From Donghicola tyrosinivorans (GTDB lineage: Bacteria; Pseudomonadota; Alphaproteobacteria; Rhodobacterales; Rhodobacteraceae): a stretch of DNA of 64,000 nt. Shown here piece after piece: positions 55,893-64,000 of this stretch (position 1 is the stretch's first letter; every line of letters starts with the position of its first letter). The DNA is taken from assembly GCF_003003355.1 (NCBI RefSeq), contig NZ_PVTQ01000002.1, positions 62,001-126,000 of the forward strand, given 5' to 3'. The notes below the pieces were generated by a model. The model made no database searches and had not been told where the DNA came from. It worked only from the letters and a program-made list of their open reading frames with translations. The translations under genes were made by a program, and so were the position numbers.

Positions 55893-56530
55893 GGGTGAAA
55901 GCTCCGCATGTGAAAGGCTGATTGTTCCGGCAACCTGCCATGAGCCGCGCCCGCAGGACAAGCACGCCTAATGGCGCATCCCTGCGCCATACAGTCCTGT
56001 TCTTTGGTGTCGAGCCAAGCGTGGCAGGTGGCGGTATCGTAGCCATTGGGGCCAATGGCACCCACCGGGCAGGCGGTGAGGCAAGGCGCGTGGCATGTGG
56101 TGCATGGCTTTGGCTGGGGCTCTGGAAGGCTGACCGGATAGGGCAGGGCTAGTGCTCCGCGATAGCTGATCCACAGGCCATGAGCATCATGTACCAGCAT
56201 CCCCACGGGCGAGACATGCGCCCGACCAGACGCCCGCGCCCACGCCAGAAACGGCTGATAGGGCGGCCCGCCAAAGGGAAAGAGCGCCGTGCCGCCGATG
56301 TTGCTTGCGATGTCGCTTAGAACGCGCTGTGACCAGCGGTCAATGGGGTCAGGCTGGCCGTCCAGATATTCGGGCGAGGCGGTGAACTGGGGCCAGAAAT
56401 TACCATCGATGGGGCTACAGAGCAGCAGGCACTGACAGCCCTCCGGTAAGTCTCCGTCAAAGACGCCACCGGAAACAGAAAGGCCCTGCTGTGCCAGCAG
56501 GGCCTCGATATCACTCAGCGCGGCGGTCAA
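55889..56530 (-). CDS. Ferredoxin-like 4Fe-4S protein
   Basis: 213 aa beginning with TTG at 56530, right after the argB stop; AAAGG lies a few bases upstream. The C-terminal third has iron-sulfur ligand spacing: CTTCHAPCLTACPVGAIG and then CHAWLDTKEQDCMAQGCAIRRACP, which suggests at least one and possibly two 4Fe-4S clusters. The N-terminal two thirds (CLLLCSPIDGNFWPQF and PFGGPPYQPFLAWARASG) resembles the nitroreductase/QueG-like corrinoid-adjacent folds only weakly. No membrane segment. Function unknown; likely electron transfer. Confidence 0.7.
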   Translation of the reverse strand: MTAALSDIEALLAQQGLSVSGGVFDGDLPEGCQCLLLCSPIDGNFWPQFTASPEYLDGQPDPIDRWSQRVLSDIASNIGGTALFPFGGPPYQPFLAWARASGRAHVSPVGMLVHDAHGLWISYRGALALPYPVSLPEPQPKPCTTCHAPCLTACPVGAIGPNGYDTATCHAWLDTKEQDCMAQGCAIRRACPAGAAHGRLPEQSAFHMRSFHP

Positions 56531-57412
56531 TCACGCGCCTTTGGGTTGCTTGCGGATCAGCGAGCCCGCACCGTGGTCGGTAAACAGCTCCAGCAAGCAG
56601 CAGTTGGGCAGACGGCCGTCCAGAATAACCACGGCGCGCACGCCAGCCTCAATCGCGTCCAGCGCGGTCTGGGTCTTGGGAATCATCCCGCCAGCAATCA
56701 CGCCCGCTTTGGTCATTTCTTCGATTTGGGCAGCGGTCAGTTCAGTAACCACATCGCCTTCCGCATTGCGCACGCCATCAACATCAGTCAGCAGCAACAG
56801 ACGATCCGCGTGCAGAGCGCCGGCAATCGCACCGGCAGCGGTGTCGCCGTTGATGTTGAACGTCTCGCCATTCTCGCCAGCGCCCAGGGGTGCGATCACA
56901 GGAATGGTGTCGTCTTCGAACAGAGCATTCAGAACGTTCGGATCAATCTTGCTCGGGGTGCCAACAAGGCCAAGTGCGGGGTCGGTCTGTTCGCACATGA
57001 TCAGGTTGGCATCCTTGCCGGAAAGACCCACAGCGCGACCACCCTGACGGTTAATCGCCTGAACGATACGCTTGTTCACCTGACCCGAAAGAACCATTTC
57101 GACCACATCAACAGTCGCCTGATCGGTGACGCGCTTGCCGTTCACAAACTCGGATTTCACGCCAAGTTTGCCGAGCATCTCGTTGATCATGGGGCCGCCA
57201 CCGTGCACAACGACTGGGTTCACGCCGACCTGACGCATAAGAACCACATCGCGGGCGAAGGCATCCATTGCCTCATCATTGCCCATCGCATGACCACCCA
57301 GCTTGATCACAACGATCGCATCGTCATAACGCTGAAGGTAAGGCAGGGCTTCGGAAAGAGTACGTGCGGTTGCGATCCAGTCGCGATTCATAGGGGCCAT
57401 CTGCTTTTTCAT
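56531..57412 (-). CDS. argB: Acetylglutamate kinase
   Basis: 293 aa from ATG 57412 ([16 protein letters not shown]), with GAGGGA upstream at good spacing; the ATG at 57418 lies too close to it. It phosphorylates N-acetylglutamate, the second step of arginine synthesis in the cytoplasm. Landmarks are [43 protein letters not shown] and [17 protein letters not shown]. The N-terminal extension before the kinase core is of the kind seen in arginine-inhibited enzymes, so feedback inhibition is plausible. A 169-base gap with a palindrome separates it from engB upstream. Confidence 0.96.
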   Translation of the reverse strand: MKKQMAPMNRDWIATARTLSEALPYLQRYDDAIVVIKLGGHAMGNDEAMDAFARDVVLMRQVGVNPVVVHGGGPMINEMLGKLGVKSEFVNGKRVTDQATVDVVEMVLSGQVNKRIVQAINRQGGRAVGLSGKDANLIMCEQTDPALGLVGTPSKIDPNVLNALFEDDTIPVIAPLGAGENGETFNINGDTAAGAIAGALHADRLLLLTDVDGVRNAEGDVVTELTAAQIEEMTKAGVIAGGMIPKTQTALDAIEAGVRAVVILDGRLPNCCLLELFTDHGAGSLIRKQPKGA

Positions 57413-57486
57413 GTCCATTCCCTCGGGGTTCAACCATGGGTATCCTAGCGCCAGCCCGAGGGGAAGGGTGGTGGACGACGCGACAT

Positions 57487-57550
57487 GAGTATTTGAGCGA
57501 TAAAGAAGCTGCATGCGCGCGCGTGTACTTCTTTATTGTGATAAATACTC
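57487..57550. repeat. Imperfect long inverted repeat between engB and argB
   Basis: The outer arms GAGTATTT (57487-57494) and AAATACTC (57543-57550) and the inner arms ATAAAGAAG (57500-57508) and CTTCTTTAT (57528-57536) are perfect, with a 5/6-base internal loop and a GC-alternating apical loop of 19 bases. It lies in the argB leader on the reverse strand. It may be an operator, a processing site or a weak terminator of engB. Confidence 0.6.
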
Positions 57551-57581
57551 AAGTCTTTGCGTTCGAAGTAGCGCAGAACGT

Positions 57582-58232
57582 TCAGGTCAGCGCGGCGATG
57601 ACGCTGCGCAACGTTCCGATGCCCCAGCCTTTCTCGGACGAGGTCAGGATGATCTCGGGGTAGGCTGCGGGGTGGCGGGCAAGGGCGGTGCGCACCTGTT
57701 TGAGCATAGGTTCGCGATCTTTTTCTTTCACCTTGTCGGCTTTTGTCATGACCACTTGGAAGGTAACCGCCGAGGTATCCAGAAGCTTCATGATCTCTTC
57801 GTCGACGGGTTTCACGCCGTGGCGGGAATCGATCAGCATGAAGGCGCGGCGCAGGCTGGCACGGCCTGAGAGGTATTGTTTCAGCAGCTTTTGCCACTTT
57901 TCGACTACCGCGACGGGCGCGTTTGCGTAGCCGTAGCCGGGAAGGTCGACCAGGTAGTGATCGGGGCCGACGGTGAAGAAGTTGATTTCCTGTGTCCGGC
58001 CAGGTGTGTTCGAGGCGCGAGCCAGTGCTTTGCGACCGGTCAGCGCGTTGATCAGAGAGGATTTGCCGACGTTCGAGCGGCCCGCAAAGCAGACCTCGGC
58101 GCGGTCGGCGTCGGGCAGGCCGTTCATGGCGACCACACCTTTTAGGAAGTCGGTTTCACCTGCAAAAAGTATGCGCGCTGCCTCTAGGGTTTCGGCATCG
58201 GGTTCTTCGACCAGAGGGAAGGGCAGTTGCAT
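57582..58232 (-). CDS. engB: Ribosome-biogenesis GTPase EngB (YihA/YsxC)
   Basis: 216 aa from ATG 58232, with TTGGAG upstream on the reverse strand. G motifs are GRSNVGKSS, DLPGYGYA and TKADKV; the family-typical NTPGRTQEINFF switch I follows G1. It assists late 50S assembly and is essential in several bacteria. Two bases separate its start from the MOSC stop, so both are in one transcript with yidC. Its neighbours are conserved in roseobacters. Confidence 0.95.
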   Translation of the reverse strand: MQLPFPLVEEPDAETLEAARILFAGETDFLKGVVAMNGLPDADRAEVCFAGRSNVGKSSLINALTGRKALARASNTPGRTQEINFFTVGPDHYLVDLPGYGYANAPVAVVEKWQKLLKQYLSGRASLRRAFMLIDSRHGVKPVDEEIMKLLDTSAVTFQVVMTKADKVKEKDREPMLKQVRTALARHPAAYPEIILTSSEKGWGIGTLRSVIAALT

Positions 58233-58234
58233 GA

Positions 58235-58966
58235 CTAAATCTCCAAGGTGTCGCCACAGCGGATGTGACCGGACTTTGTGACCCGTGCGTTTACACCGAA
58301 GTAGACGTGATCCCAATGGCGATTCAGCAGTTTTGTAAGATTTGTGTCAAAGTCGCCTGTGGTCGGGTTGGCGTCGATGGCGCGGCAACGGATGATCGGC
58401 TCGATGATTTCCAGTTCTGCAGAACCAAGACGCAGGCGCTTGCCGGTCCAGTCCAGCTCTTGCCAAGGGGGCAGTCCGTCAAGCCAGATGTTGCCCCGAA
58501 AACGTTTTAGGTCGATGACGCGCCCCGCGATGGATTGCAGGGATGAGAGCGTGGCGAGGTTCATCAGAGAGACGGATGGGTAATCCGCATCGGTCATGCC
58601 AGTTTCCGGCGACTGGATTAGTTCGGCGGCGGGTTGCATCTCGGACCCCCAGATAGGCCGAAGCCAGTCCAGCAGGGCAGGCCCGTCTTTGTCCGGATTG
58701 ATGTAAATTGATGGCAGGTCTGGGTGGCCTAGCGCGATTTGCTTGCCATCTGTGCGGCAGCTGATTTGCGATAGCTTCGGCCCGCGGGCCACATGGCCGA
58801 AGGTGCGCCGTTTTTGCCAGGTACCGGTATTGCGTTGACCTTCTTGCAAAACCGCCCACTGCCGGTCTAGCGGCAGCGGGCGGTCTGTATTCAGGTCTGT
58901 GGCCTTGATCTGCTCAGAGCCTAGGCCTTTGATCGGGTGACGGAAAAGATGCGCCACCCGGATCAT
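58235..58966 (-). CDS. MOSC-domain protein
   Basis: 243 aa from ATG 58966 (MIRVAHLFRHPIKGLGSE). An N-terminal MOSC beta-barrel domain (about 1-110) is followed by the MOSC core with FRGNIWLDGLPPWQELDWTG and the conserved-cysteine region IIEPIIRCRAIDANP. MOSC proteins bind a sulfur or molybdenum-cofactor-linked sulfur group and act in detoxifying N-hydroxylated bases or in sulfur transfer; no cofactor-specific evidence is visible here. It starts just after the yidC stop and is translationally close to it. Confidence 0.85.
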   Translation of the reverse strand: MIRVAHLFRHPIKGLGSEQIKATDLNTDRPLPLDRQWAVLQEGQRNTGTWQKRRTFGHVARGPKLSQISCRTDGKQIALGHPDLPSIYINPDKDGPALLDWLRPIWGSEMQPAAELIQSPETGMTDADYPSVSLMNLATLSSLQSIAGRVIDLKRFRGNIWLDGLPPWQELDWTGKRLRLGSAELEIIEPIIRCRAIDANPTTGDFDTNLTKLLNRHWDHVYFGVNARVTKSGHIRCGDTLEI

Positions 58967-58968
58967 GA

Positions 58969-60777
58969 TCAAGCAGCTTTCTTGCGCTTGATGCTTTTCT
59001 TGATGTTGCCGAACACGTCCGGTTTGTACCCGTGGCTGCGCATGATCAGGTACTGCTGGATGAAGGTGATCGTGTTGTTGGTGATCCAGTACAGCACCAG
59101 ACCGCTGGCAAAGTTACCGAGCATGAACATGAAAACCCAAGGCATCCAGGCAAAGATCATCGCCTGTGCGGGATCAGTGGGCGCCGGGTTCAGGCGCTGC
59201 TGAAGCCACATGGAGATACCCAGCAGGATCGGCAGGATACCCAGCGAGATAATCGCAAGGAACGATTCCGGACCAGGGGCCGCGAAGGGCAGCAGGCCGA
59301 AAAGGTTCAGGATCGAGCTGGGATCGGGCGCCGAAAGGTCCTGAATCCAGCCGAACCATGCGGCGTGACGCAGTTCCATCGTGACGAAGATCACTTTGTA
59401 GAGCGAGAAGAAGATCGGGATCTGGATCAGCATGGGCAGACAGCCCGATGCGGGGTTGACCTTGTTCTTCTTGTACAGCTCCATCATGCCCTGCTGCATT
59501 TTCATGCGGTCGTCGCCAGCAGCTTCCTTCAGCTTTTCCATTTCGGGCTGAAGTTCGCGCATTTTTGCCATGGACGAATAGGACTTGTAGGCCAGCGGGA
59601 AGACGATTGCCTTGATCACGATGGTCAGAGCAATGATCGACCAACCCATGTTGCCAATCAGGGCGTGCAGGTTGTGCAGCATCCAGAAGATCGGCTTGGT
59701 CAGGAAGAAGAACCAGCCCCAGTCGATGCTGTCCACAAAGCCTTTAACGCCTTCGTCCTCTTCGTAGTGCTTGAGGGTCGCCCACTCTTTTGCACCAGAG
59801 AACAGGCGGGTGCCTGCGCTTGCAGTTTCGCCCGAAGCAACCGTGATTGCGGGCTGCACAGCCTCGGCCTGATAAATATCACGGCCTTCAAAATATTTGG
59901 CGGTCGAGCGAAAGGCGGTTCCTGCATCGGGGACCAGGATGGTCTGCCAATAATGATCGGTAAAGCCGATCCAGCCGTCGGTCGCGACTTCCTGACGCTC
60001 GGCCTGAGTGCCTTCGCGGTCATCGACCGGTAACTTGGTCAGGTCTTTGTAATTCAGTTCCTGCAAGGTTCCGTCCGACATGCGGACAAGGCCTTCATGC
60101 AGGATAAAGAACTTGCGGGTCTCAGGCTCGCCATGGCGGCGGATGATGCCGTAGGGGCGCAGGCTGATTGCGTTGGCAGAGGTGTTCTCGACCGACTGGG
60201 TGATGGTGAACATGAAGTCATCATCAATCGCCATTTCGCGGCGGAAGATCTGGCCAGCACCGTTGTCCCACGTCAGGGTTACAGGGCTGCTCTGGGTCAG
60301 AACCGCGTTTGCAGGGGCAGACCACAGGGTGTCAGGGCCGGGCACATTCGCCGCGTCCACACCTTCAACCGGCGTCCAGCCGAACAGCGCGTAATAGGCG
60401 TTGGGGCTGCTGACGCGGCTGAGGATCTGCACATCAGGCGATCCTTCGTCCGCGGTTTCGTGGTAGTCCAGCAGTTGCAGGTCATCCACGCGGCCACCCA
60501 GCAGCGAGATCGAACCGGAGATGCGGTCGGTCTTTACCGTGATGCGGGGCGCATCAGCGGTGGAAGAGACGTTCGCCGCTGTCGCGGTCGCTGCCGCGCT
60601 ATCGGCGGTAGGCAGGTCGCTGTCTGCAATGGCAGGGGTTTGCGCGGTTTGTTCGACCGCCGCCGGAGCGTTGGGGTCTTCAACAGGCTGTTCGGGAGGG
60701 AACAGCACAAACCACACGAGAAGCACGACACCGCTGAGCACGGTTGCGAGCAAGAGGTTCTTATTCTGATCGTCCAT
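58969..60777 (-). CDS. yidC: Membrane protein insertase YidC
   Basis: 602 aa. An N-terminal membrane anchor (NLLLATVLSGVVLLVWFVLF) is followed by an Ala/Pro-rich linker, the periplasmic beta-sandwich domain (about 85-340) and the five-helix insertase core with the hydrophilic-groove Arg region (MRELQPEMEKLKEAAGDDRM). It ends in a basic tail (KKSIKRKKAA). It inserts membrane proteins alone or with SecYEG. It is preceded by ttcA and followed by MOSC on the same strand. Confidence 0.98.
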   Translation of the reverse strand: MDDQNKNLLLATVLSGVVLLVWFVLFPPEQPVEDPNAPAAVEQTAQTPAIADSDLPTADSAAATATAANVSSTADAPRITVKTDRISGSISLLGGRVDDLQLLDYHETADEGSPDVQILSRVSSPNAYYALFGWTPVEGVDAANVPGPDTLWSAPANAVLTQSSPVTLTWDNGAGQIFRREMAIDDDFMFTITQSVENTSANAISLRPYGIIRRHGEPETRKFFILHEGLVRMSDGTLQELNYKDLTKLPVDDREGTQAERQEVATDGWIGFTDHYWQTILVPDAGTAFRSTAKYFEGRDIYQAEAVQPAITVASGETASAGTRLFSGAKEWATLKHYEEDEGVKGFVDSIDWGWFFFLTKPIFWMLHNLHALIGNMGWSIIALTIVIKAIVFPLAYKSYSSMAKMRELQPEMEKLKEAAGDDRMKMQQGMMELYKKNKVNPASGCLPMLIQIPIFFSLYKVIFVTMELRHAAWFGWIQDLSAPDPSSILNLFGLLPFAAPGPESFLAIISLGILPILLGISMWLQQRLNPAPTDPAQAMIFAWMPWVFMFMLGNFASGLVLYWITNNTITFIQQYLIMRSHGYKPDVFGNIKKSIKRKKAA

Positions 60778-60877
60778 CAGATCGGGCCACCTTGTCCTTT
60801 AAAGTCAGGGTGGGTTCAACAGATCACAGGGTCAAAGGTCAAGCGGATTCCGGGCCACAGCCCCATTACCGCGCCGT

Positions 60878-61741
60878 TTAGCGCAGCTTGGGGATGCCGT
60901 CGGTGTCCTCTTCGCGTGTGCCGCGGGTCAGACCCGCGAAATCGAAAAGGCCAGCGTCCAGCAAATGACTGGGCCGCGCGTTCATCAACGCACGGAACAT
61001 GACTTGACGGCGACCGGGGCTGTTGCGTTCCCACCCGTCCAGAATTTGTTTGACCTGCTGACGCTGCAGCCCGTCCTGACTGCCGCAGAGATCGCAGGGG
61101 ATGATCGGATAGTTCATTTTCTTTGCGAATTTCTCGCAGTCCGCTTCGGCGACGAAGGCCAGGGGGCGATATACGAACAGATCGCCCTCTTCGTTGACCA
61201 GCTTTGGCGGCATGGTGGCCAGACGACCCCCATGGAAAAGGTTCATGAAGAAGGTTTCCAGAATGTCATCGCGGTGGTGTCCCAGAACCACGGCGCTGCA
61301 CCCTTCTTCGCGGGCAATCCGGTAGAGGTTGCCGCGGCGCAGGCGCGAACACAGGGCGCAGTAAGTCCGGCCTTGGGGGACTTTGTCCATGACGATGGAA
61401 TAGGTGTCTTCGTATTCAATCCGATGCTCGACGCCCATTTTCTCAAGAAACTCGGGCAGGACAGTGGCCGGAAAGCCGGGCTGGCCTTGATCAAGGTTAC
61501 ACGCCAGCAGCTCGACCGGCAGCAGACCGCGCCATTTCAGCTCATGCAGGACGGCCAGTAGCGTGTAGCTGTCCTTGCCGCCCGACAGGCACACCAGCCA
61601 GCGGGCACCCCGTTCGATCATGCCGAATTGCTCGATCGCTTCGCGGGTCTGGCGCACGATCCGTTTGCGCAGCTTTTTGAAATCGGTGGAGGAAGGCGCA
61701 CCGGCAAACAGCGGGTGGATGTCGTCGTTCTCGTCCAGCAT
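60878..61741 (-). CDS. ttcA: tRNA 2-thiocytidine(32) synthetase TtcA
   Basis: 287 aa. The PP-loop ATP-binding motif is [10 protein letters not shown] (Ser53 to Ser58). Two CxxC motifs, [11 protein letters not shown] (about 126-129) and [10 protein letters not shown], bind the 4Fe-4S cluster needed for thiolation of C32 in some tRNAs. The ATG at 61741 is followed by [12 protein letters not shown]. It sits between yidD and yidC, separated from yidD by a palindrome pair. A 100-base gap leads to yidC. Confidence 0.94.
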   Translation of the reverse strand: MLDENDDIHPLFAGAPSSTDFKKLRKRIVRQTREAIEQFGMIERGARWLVCLSGGKDSYTLLAVLHELKWRGLLPVELLACNLDQGQPGFPATVLPEFLEKMGVEHRIEYEDTYSIVMDKVPQGRTYCALCSRLRRGNLYRIAREEGCSAVVLGHHRDDILETFFMNLFHGGRLATMPPKLVNEEGDLFVYRPLAFVAEADCEKFAKKMNYPIIPCDLCGSQDGLQRQQVKQILDGWERNSPGRRQVMFRALMNARPSHLLDAGLFDFAGLTRGTREEDTDGIPKLR

Positions 61742-61762
61742 CGTCTCAGACCTTTGGCGGGG

Positions 61763-61816
61763 CAGAATTTTCGCAGAAAATTCTGGGTGGGGAAAAATCT
61801 TACTTTAAGATTTTTC
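61763..61816. repeat. Two perfect palindromes between yidD and ttcA
   Basis: CAGAATTTTC/GAAAATTCTG (61763-61772, 61776-61785) and GAAAAATCTTA/TAAGATTTTTC (61792-61802, 61806-61816), each with a 3-base loop. The second overlaps the last codons and stop of yidD. Style and arm composition match the cluster at 6961-7065. Confidence 0.75.
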
Positions 61817-62044
61817 GTCGTTGCGTGGCGGGACCGGATCAAAGCCTGATCCGCCCCAAGGGTTGCATCGGATGATCCGTACTGCGGCCATGTATCCGCC
61901 CTTGAATGCACCGTGCTTTTCCAGCGCCTCTAGGGCGTAGACCGAACAGGTGGGCTGAAAGCGGCAACTGTGGCCGATCCACGGTGACAGCAGTAGGCGA
62001 TAGCCGTGAACAGGTAGGGCAAGGATGCGGGCCAGCGGGCTCAT
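61805..62044 (-). CDS. yidD: Membrane protein insertion efficiency factor YidD
   Basis: 79 aa, a small amphipathic protein with YRLLLSPWIGHSCRFQPTCS and GGYMAAVRIIRCNPWGGSGFDPVP, the family signatures. It helps YidC-dependent insertion at the inner membrane. The start overlaps the rnpA stop by ATGA. Its last codons (DEKS and stop) lie inside a palindrome. Confidence 0.94.
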   Translation of the reverse strand: MSPLARILALPVHGYRLLLSPWIGHSCRFQPTCSVYALEALEKHGAFKGGYMAAVRIIRCNPWGGSGFDPVPPRNDEKS

Positions 62045-62466
62045 TTCCGGGGCTCGTGGATTTTGCGAAGGGCGATCTCAAGATCGCGGGTCAGGGCGGC
62101 AAAGTCCTTGTCGCCCGTCACGCCCGGCCGTCCGACCAGCACATAGTCCCATCCCGCGCGGGCACGTCCCGGCATCACCAGCCGCGCAATTTCGCGCAGG
62201 CGGCGCTTGGCGCGGTTGCGGGCCACGGCGTTGCCGATCTTCTTGGAGCAGGTATAGCCCACGCGCGTCAGATCCGCATCGGCCTCGCCGTCGCGGCGAC
62301 GGCGGGCTTGCAGCAAAAAGCCGCCCGCAGGAAACCGCTTGGCCCGCGAGGCAGCCAGAAAGTCCGAGCGATTTAGAAGGGTCGACATGCGAAAGGGCAC
62401 CGCCCCTTCCTGGGCCGGGTCCTTTGCAGTCTCCGGCTCGAGAGGGGGCAGTGCCCGATCAGTCAT
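62041..62466 (-). CDS. rnpA: Ribonuclease P protein component
   Basis: 141 aa. The RNR motif that binds the RNase P RNA is GNAVARNRAKRRLREIARL, and LLNRSDFLAASRAKRFPAGG is typical of the N-terminal part. It matures tRNA 5' ends. The N-terminal 26 residues before MSTLLNRSDF are variable, so the true start could be at the later ATG. rpmH lies 15 bases upstream in the transcript. Confidence 0.94.
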   Translation of the reverse strand: MTDRALPPLEPETAKDPAQEGAVPFRMSTLLNRSDFLAASRAKRFPAGGFLLQARRRRDGEADADLTRVGYTCSKKIGNAVARNRAKRRLREIARLVMPGRARAGWDYVLVGRPGVTGDKDFAALTRDLEIALRKIHEPRK

Positions 62467-62481
62467 TTGACCTGAACCGGA

Positions 62482-62616
62482 TTACGCGCTCAGCGACTTC
62501 CGGCCACGTGCACGGCGCGCGTTCAGAATCTTGCGGCCTGCTTTGGTGGCCATACGTGCGCGGAACCCGTGGCGGCGCTTGCGTACCAGGTTCGAGGGTT
62601 GGTAAGTGCGTTTCAT
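62482..62616 (-). CDS. rpmH: 50S ribosomal protein L34
   Basis: 44 aa, reading [20 protein letters not shown] then [20 protein letters not shown] and SLSA, identical in layout to bacterial L34. ATG is at 62616 on the reverse strand and TAA at 62482-62484. It is the first gene of the reverse-strand series rpmH-rnpA-yidD-ttcA-yidC. Confidence 0.97.
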
Positions 62617-62874
62617 CGCAACGTTCTCCGTCCTTGCGGCGGCTGAGCCTGCGGATTCGCCCCGCCGTTACTATTCGAAGCCCGCCCAATAAGGGGTGGC
62701 CAGATTAAAGTCAAACGGGTTGTCGCAGAAACCGGAAGAATTCCGCAGCTTTTTCATGAGGTGTCCTGACGTTCACAGCGAATCTGTTAACGCGGGATCA
62801 ACCCGTTGTGAGCGGTCTATCTTTCGCCACGGTCCTCTTGCAAGGTGGTGCTCGCAAAAAGTTCCGGAGTTTTC

Positions 62875-63609
62875 ATGTCCGCCACATCTCGCCCCGAGAC
62901 ACCGTCGTCCAAGGCACGCCTGCTTCCCTTGGGAATCATTCTGTGCGTCGCTGTGGCGGGGGCATTTTTGTTAAAAGACATTTTGTCTTTTCAGACCCTT
63001 GCAGAGAATCGTGGGCGTTTGCTTGAATTGCGTGATGCCCATTTCGGTTTGATGGCGATCGGGTTCGTCGCGGTATATGCGGCGGTCGTGGCCTTTTCGC
63101 TGCCCGGTGCCACGGTGATGACCCTGACTGGGGGATTCCTTTTTTCCACGTTTCCGGGTGTCCTTTTTAACATGACAGGGGCCACTTTGGGCGCGATCGG
63201 CATCTTTCTGGCGGCTCGTTGGGGGCTAGGAGAGCGGCTGGCCGAAAAGATGCAGAGCGGCGGCGGGCGCATCCAGAAAATCAAAGCGGGGATCGATGCC
63301 AATCAGTGGGAGATGCTGTTCCTGATCCGGTTGATTCCCGTGGTGCCTTTCTTCGTGGCGAATCTGGTACCTGCCTTGGTGGGCGTGGCACTGTTGCCCT
63401 TCGCTGTGACCACATTTCTGGGCATCATCCCTGGGGCGTTGGTCTACACATCGGTGGGGGCGGGCTTGGGCGAGGTGCTGGATCGCGGAGAGATCCCTGA
63501 TTTGGGCATCATATTCACTCCGGCTATTCTTCTGCCGATTCTCGGGTTGGCGGCGCTTGCCGCTTTGCCGATTGTGCTGAAGGCCCTGCGTGGCAAAGAA
63601 GGACTCTGA
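62875..63609 (+). CDS. TVP38/TMEM64 (DedA-like) family membrane protein
   Basis: 244 aa from ATG 62875, with CGGAG upstream; an in-frame extension to 62845 is unlikely. It has about six hydrophobic segments and the VTT/DedA-type core FSLPGATVMTLTGGFLFSTF, ATLGAIGIFLAARWGLGERL and LIRLIPVVPFFVANLVPALVG with reentrant-helix glycines. Family members act as lipid scramblases or small-molecule carriers. The oxidoreductase that follows starts three bases after its stop, a pairing often seen in proteobacteria (TVP38 with a MerA/Lpd-like protein). Divergent from rpmH. Confidence 0.87.
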   Translation: MSATSRPETPSSKARLLPLGIILCVAVAGAFLLKDILSFQTLAENRGRLLELRDAHFGLMAIGFVAVYAAVVAFSLPGATVMTLTGGFLFSTFPGVLFNMTGATLGAIGIFLAARWGLGERLAEKMQSGGGRIQKIKAGIDANQWEMLFLIRLIPVVPFFVANLVPALVGVALLPFAVTTFLGIIPGALVYTSVGAGLGEVLDRGEIPDLGIIFTPAILLPILGLAALAALPIVLKALRGKEGL

Positions 63610-63612
63610 GCC

Positions 63613-64000
63613 ATGAAAGAGATTAAGACAGATATTCTGGTGATCGGTGCGGGCTCGGGCGGGTTGTCGGTTGCGGCAGGTGCCGCGCAGATGGGCGCCA
63701 AAGTTGTGCTGCTAGAGCGCGACAAGATGGGGGGCGATTGCCTGAATTATGGCTGTGTCCCGTCTAAAACCCTGATCGCCAGCGCAAAGCGCGCCCATGA
63801 GATTGCGACGGCAGGAGAATTTGGCCTGACCGTTTCCGGCACGCAGGTCGATTACGCCGCCATTAAGGATCGGGTGGCGCATGTCGTCGCCTCGATCGCG
63901 CCCCATGACAGTCAAGAGCGGTTCGAGGGGCTAGGTGTTACTGTGATCCGCGAAGAAGGCCGGTTTGTGGGGCAAAACGTGGTTGAGGCTGGCGAAACCC
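63613..64000 (+). CDS. FAD-dependent disulfide oxidoreductase (MerA/Lpd-like), 3'-truncated
   Basis: The first 129 codons are seen; the gene runs off the window. It begins MKEIKTDILVIGAGSGGLSV, an FAD-binding GxGxxG motif, and then the redox-active pair GGDCLNYGCVPSKTLI (two Cys five residues apart), which defines class-I pyridine-nucleotide disulfide oxidoreductases. That fits mercuric reductase, dihydrolipoamide dehydrogenase or glutathione-reductase relatives; no heavy-metal domain precedes it, so mercury specificity is not implied. Co-transcribed with the TVP38 gene. Confidence 0.9.
   Translation, partial: MKEIKTDILVIGAGSGGLSVAAGAAQMGAKVVLLERDKMGGDCLNYGCVPSKTLIASAKRAHEIATAGEFGLTVSGTQVDYAAIKDRVAHVVASIAPHDSQERFEGLGVTVIREEGRFVGQNVVEAGET

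Noticed and set aside
62459-62689. 76-codon reverse-strand frame over rpmH
   Set aside because: It overlaps the clear rpmH gene in a different frame and has no family resemblance.
63613-64000. Mercuric reductase as part of a mer operon
   Set aside because: Only the N-terminal FAD and CxxxxC motifs are visible; no heavy-metal domain, merR, merT or merP is nearby, so only the general oxidoreductase class is called.

Overview
This 64 kb window is an ordinary-density, high-GC alphaproteobacterial chromosome segment that I place in the Rhodobacterales (Roseobacter-type) with good confidence. The reasons are a two-copy tuf arrangement with one copy near tRNA-Trp/secE and one after fusA, adk between secY and rpsM without rpmJ, no rpsD between rpsK and rpoA, an ATP12 gene, an AapJQMP amino-acid ABC transporter, and a linked rpmH-rnpA-yidD-ttcA-yidC-MOSC-engB-argB run. 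It holds no rRNA operon, CRISPR array, prophage or recognisable insertion sequence. One tRNA (tRNA-Trp, CCA) is present.

Layout. 1-1667: 3' part of pheT and its terminator. 1668-4499: a small accessory patch with a gene-free AT-rich stretch carrying a long inverted repeat, a cytochrome P450 divergent from an SMR drug exporter, and a lipoprotein. 4500-9089: tuf copy 1, a ZntB-like transporter, a cluster of perfect palindromes, a CatB-like acetyltransferase, tRNA-Trp, a sulfotransferase-like gene and secE. 9284-20941: nusG, rplKA, rplJL, rpoBC with structured leaders and a terminator. 20998-22739: an EamA permease and a putative glycosyltransferase. 22745-27285: the str operon (rpsL, rpsG, fusA, tuf copy 2) behind a near-consensus promoter. 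27387-45104: the S10, spc and alpha ribosomal-protein clusters, broken at three points. A terminator lies between rplW and rplB. A reversed 2-oxoglutarate/Fe(II) oxygenase lies between rplP and rpmC. A DUF1127 gene with hairpins plus a Tat-exported metallo-hydrolase lies between rpmD and rplO.

45197-50734 is a tightly packed run: a DegP-type protease, rarA, crcB, a RluC-type pseudouridine synthase, a HAD phosphatase and ATP12. 50944-55375 is aapJ-aapQ-aapM-aapP, a general L-amino-acid uptake system. 55395-62616 is a reverse-strand series reading rpmH, rnpA, yidD, ttcA, yidC, MOSC, engB, argB, a 4Fe-4S ferredoxin-like gene and a SixA-type phosphatase. 62875-64000 starts a TVP38 membrane protein and a FAD disulfide oxidoreductase cut by the window end.

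Together the genes are mostly the transcription and translation core. The points most worth a second look are the oxygenase facing rplP (L16 is a known hydroxylation target in other bacteria), the DUF1127 gene followed by sRNA-like hairpins, the mosaic divergence of the two tuf copies, and a family of perfect three-base-loop palindromes found at two places. Nothing here can be shown from sequence alone to be a new system; the hypotheses are marked as such.
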